Shown here: positions 5,468 through 6,343 of the stretch, one piece after another | Layout: every line of letters starts with the position of its first letter | Position numbering within the stretch: position 1 is the first letter of the stretch | From: Boseongicola sp. | GTDB taxonomy: Bacteria; Pseudomonadota; Alphaproteobacteria; Rhodobacterales; Rhodobacteraceae | Assembly (NCBI GenBank): GCA_013042895.1 | Contig: JABDPD010000034.1 | Coordinates: forward strand, 1-6,343 | Reading direction: 5' to 3' | Length of the DNA stretch: 6,343 nt | Position numbers and translations under genes: made by a program | Notes under the pieces: generated by a model | The model's database searches: none | What the model was told of the DNA's origin: nothing | What the model saw: only the letters and a program-made list of their open reading frames with translations

Positions 5468-6343
5468 ATGCATCTCAAGAACGCACTCTGTGCGGTAAGC
5501 GCACTTGCAATGGTCGCAGCGACCGGAGCAAATGCAGAGTCACTCACAATCGCAACAGTGAACAACGGCGACATGATCCGTATGCAGGGTTATACCGACG
5601 ATTTCACAGCTAAGACTGGCCACACTGTCGAGTGGGTCACACTGGAAGAGAACGTACTTCGCCAGCGTGTAACAACCGACATCACCACAAAGGGTGGTCA
5701 GTTCGACATCATGACAATCGGTATGTACGAAACACCGATCTGGGGTGCCAATGGTTGGCTCGTCCCACTTGATGATCTTTCTGCTGAATATGATGTTGGT
5801 GACATCCTGCCAGCTATGGCCGGTGGCCTGAGCCACGAGGGAACGCTTTATGCGGCGCCTTTCTACGGCGAAAGCTCGATGGTTATGTATCGTACCGACT
5901 TGATGGAAGCTGCTGGCCTTGAAATGCCGGACGCACCGTCCTGGTCGTTCATTGCTAAGGCTGCGCGCGCCATGACTGACCGCGATGCCGACATCAACGG
6001 CATTTGCCTTCGCGGCAAAGCTGGTTGGGGTGAAGGCGGCGCTTTCATCACAGCAACATCGAACTCGTTCGGTGCACGCTGGTTTGATGAGGACTGGAAC
6101 GCTCAATTCGATACACGCGAGTGGTCGGACACACTGAACTTTTTCGTCAACATGATGACTGACTCCGGTCCTGCCGGTTACGCGACAAATGGTTTCAACG
6201 AGAACCTGTCGCTGTTTAACCAAGGTAAGTGTGGCATGTGGATCGACGCGACTGTGGCTGCGTCTTTCGTAACTGGCGACGACTCGACTGTTGCTGACAG
6301 TGTTGGCTTCGCTCTGGCACCAGACAACGGCATGGGCAAGCGC
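5468..6343 (+). CDS. smoE: Polyol (sorbitol/mannitol-type) ABC transporter solute-binding protein, 5' part
   Basis: Periplasmic binding protein that captures a sugar alcohol and hands it to an inner-membrane ABC permease. The window holds 292 residues, about two thirds of the usual length near 435; the gene runs off the right edge in an open frame. Residues 1-23 are a Sec signal peptide (MHLKN, hydrophobic core, cleavage after ANA). The mature start LTIATVNNGDMIRMQG, then EENVLRQRVTTDI, KGGQFDIMTIGMYE, PIWGANGWLVPL and APFYGESSMVMYR, is the pattern I know from Rhodobacter SmoE and Pseudomonas MtlE, within extracellular binding protein family 1. The start at 5468 has a strong ribosome site (AAGGGAGG, 7 nt away). 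It follows a LacI-family gene and an operator-like palindrome, so induction by its substrate is likely. Downstream permease, ATPase and polyol dehydrogenase genes are expected but not visible. The exact polyol (sorbitol, mannitol, arabitol or another) cannot be told from sequence. Confidence 0.9.
   Translation, partial: MHLKNALCAVSALAMVAATGANAESLTIATVNNGDMIRMQGYTDDFTAKTGHTVEWVTLEENVLRQRVTTDITTKGGQFDIMTIGMYETPIWGANGWLVPLDDLSAEYDVGDILPAMAGGLSHEGTLYAAPFYGESSMVMYRTDLMEAAGLEMPDAPSWSFIAKAARAMTDRDADINGICLRGKAGWGEGGAFITATSNSFGARWFDEDWNAQFDTREWSDTLNFFVNMMTDSGPAGYATNGFNENLSLFNQGKCGMWIDATVAASFVTGDDSTVADSVGFALAPDNGMGKR

Noticed and set aside
5540..6223. A long (227-codon) minus-strand open frame.
   Set aside because: It lies wholly antisense to the recognised polyol-binding protein gene, has no family features, and is a shadow of that gene's codon use.

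Overview
The window looks like chromosomal core DNA from an alphaproteobacterium of the Roseobacter/Rhodobacteraceae type. Three things point there: the N-terminus of the Rieske protein (Tat motif followed by a YYATGG-type membrane segment), a dapF-mtaB-gst cluster next to the cytochrome bc1 locus, and a polyol-binding protein close to Rhodobacter SmoE. No transposase, integrase, CRISPR array or other mobile-element signal was seen. The assignment is made by eye from recognised families, not by a search.

Left part (1-3876), all on the minus strand. Transcription runs from about 3930 leftwards through a lipoprotein with a ClpP/crotonase-like fold, then dapF (diaminopimelate epimerase), mtaB (tRNA t6A37 methylthiotransferase) and a glutathione S-transferase. 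The lipoprotein-dapF gap is 27 nt, dapF and mtaB overlap by 11 nt, and the mtaB-gst gap is 12 nt, so these four genes are probably one operon. After 260 bp of non-coding DNA holding a strong hairpin comes the 5' end of petA, the Rieske subunit of cytochrome bc1, which runs off the left edge.

Middle (3877-4335). A promoter-bearing spacer separates the minus-strand operon from a complete tRNA-Lys(UUU) gene on the plus strand. The next 238 bp hold the promoter, operator-like site and leader of a LacI-family regulator gene.

Right part (4336-6343), plus strand. A LacI-family repressor is followed, 100 bp on, by the first two thirds of a sorbitol/mannitol-type ABC transporter solute-binding protein (SmoE/MtlE-like). 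A perfect 14-bp palindrome with a central CpG lies between them, and a near copy of its half sites lies just after the regulator's own promoter. The simplest reading is a polyol-uptake locus controlled by an autoregulated local repressor; the permeases, ATPase and dehydrogenases would lie beyond the right edge.

Most worth a second look: the DapF has Ser where the second catalytic Cys normally sits; the LacI-type regulator has Gln where the DNA-intercalating hinge Leu normally sits; and the two operator-like sites make a testable regulon prediction. No clearly new system was found.
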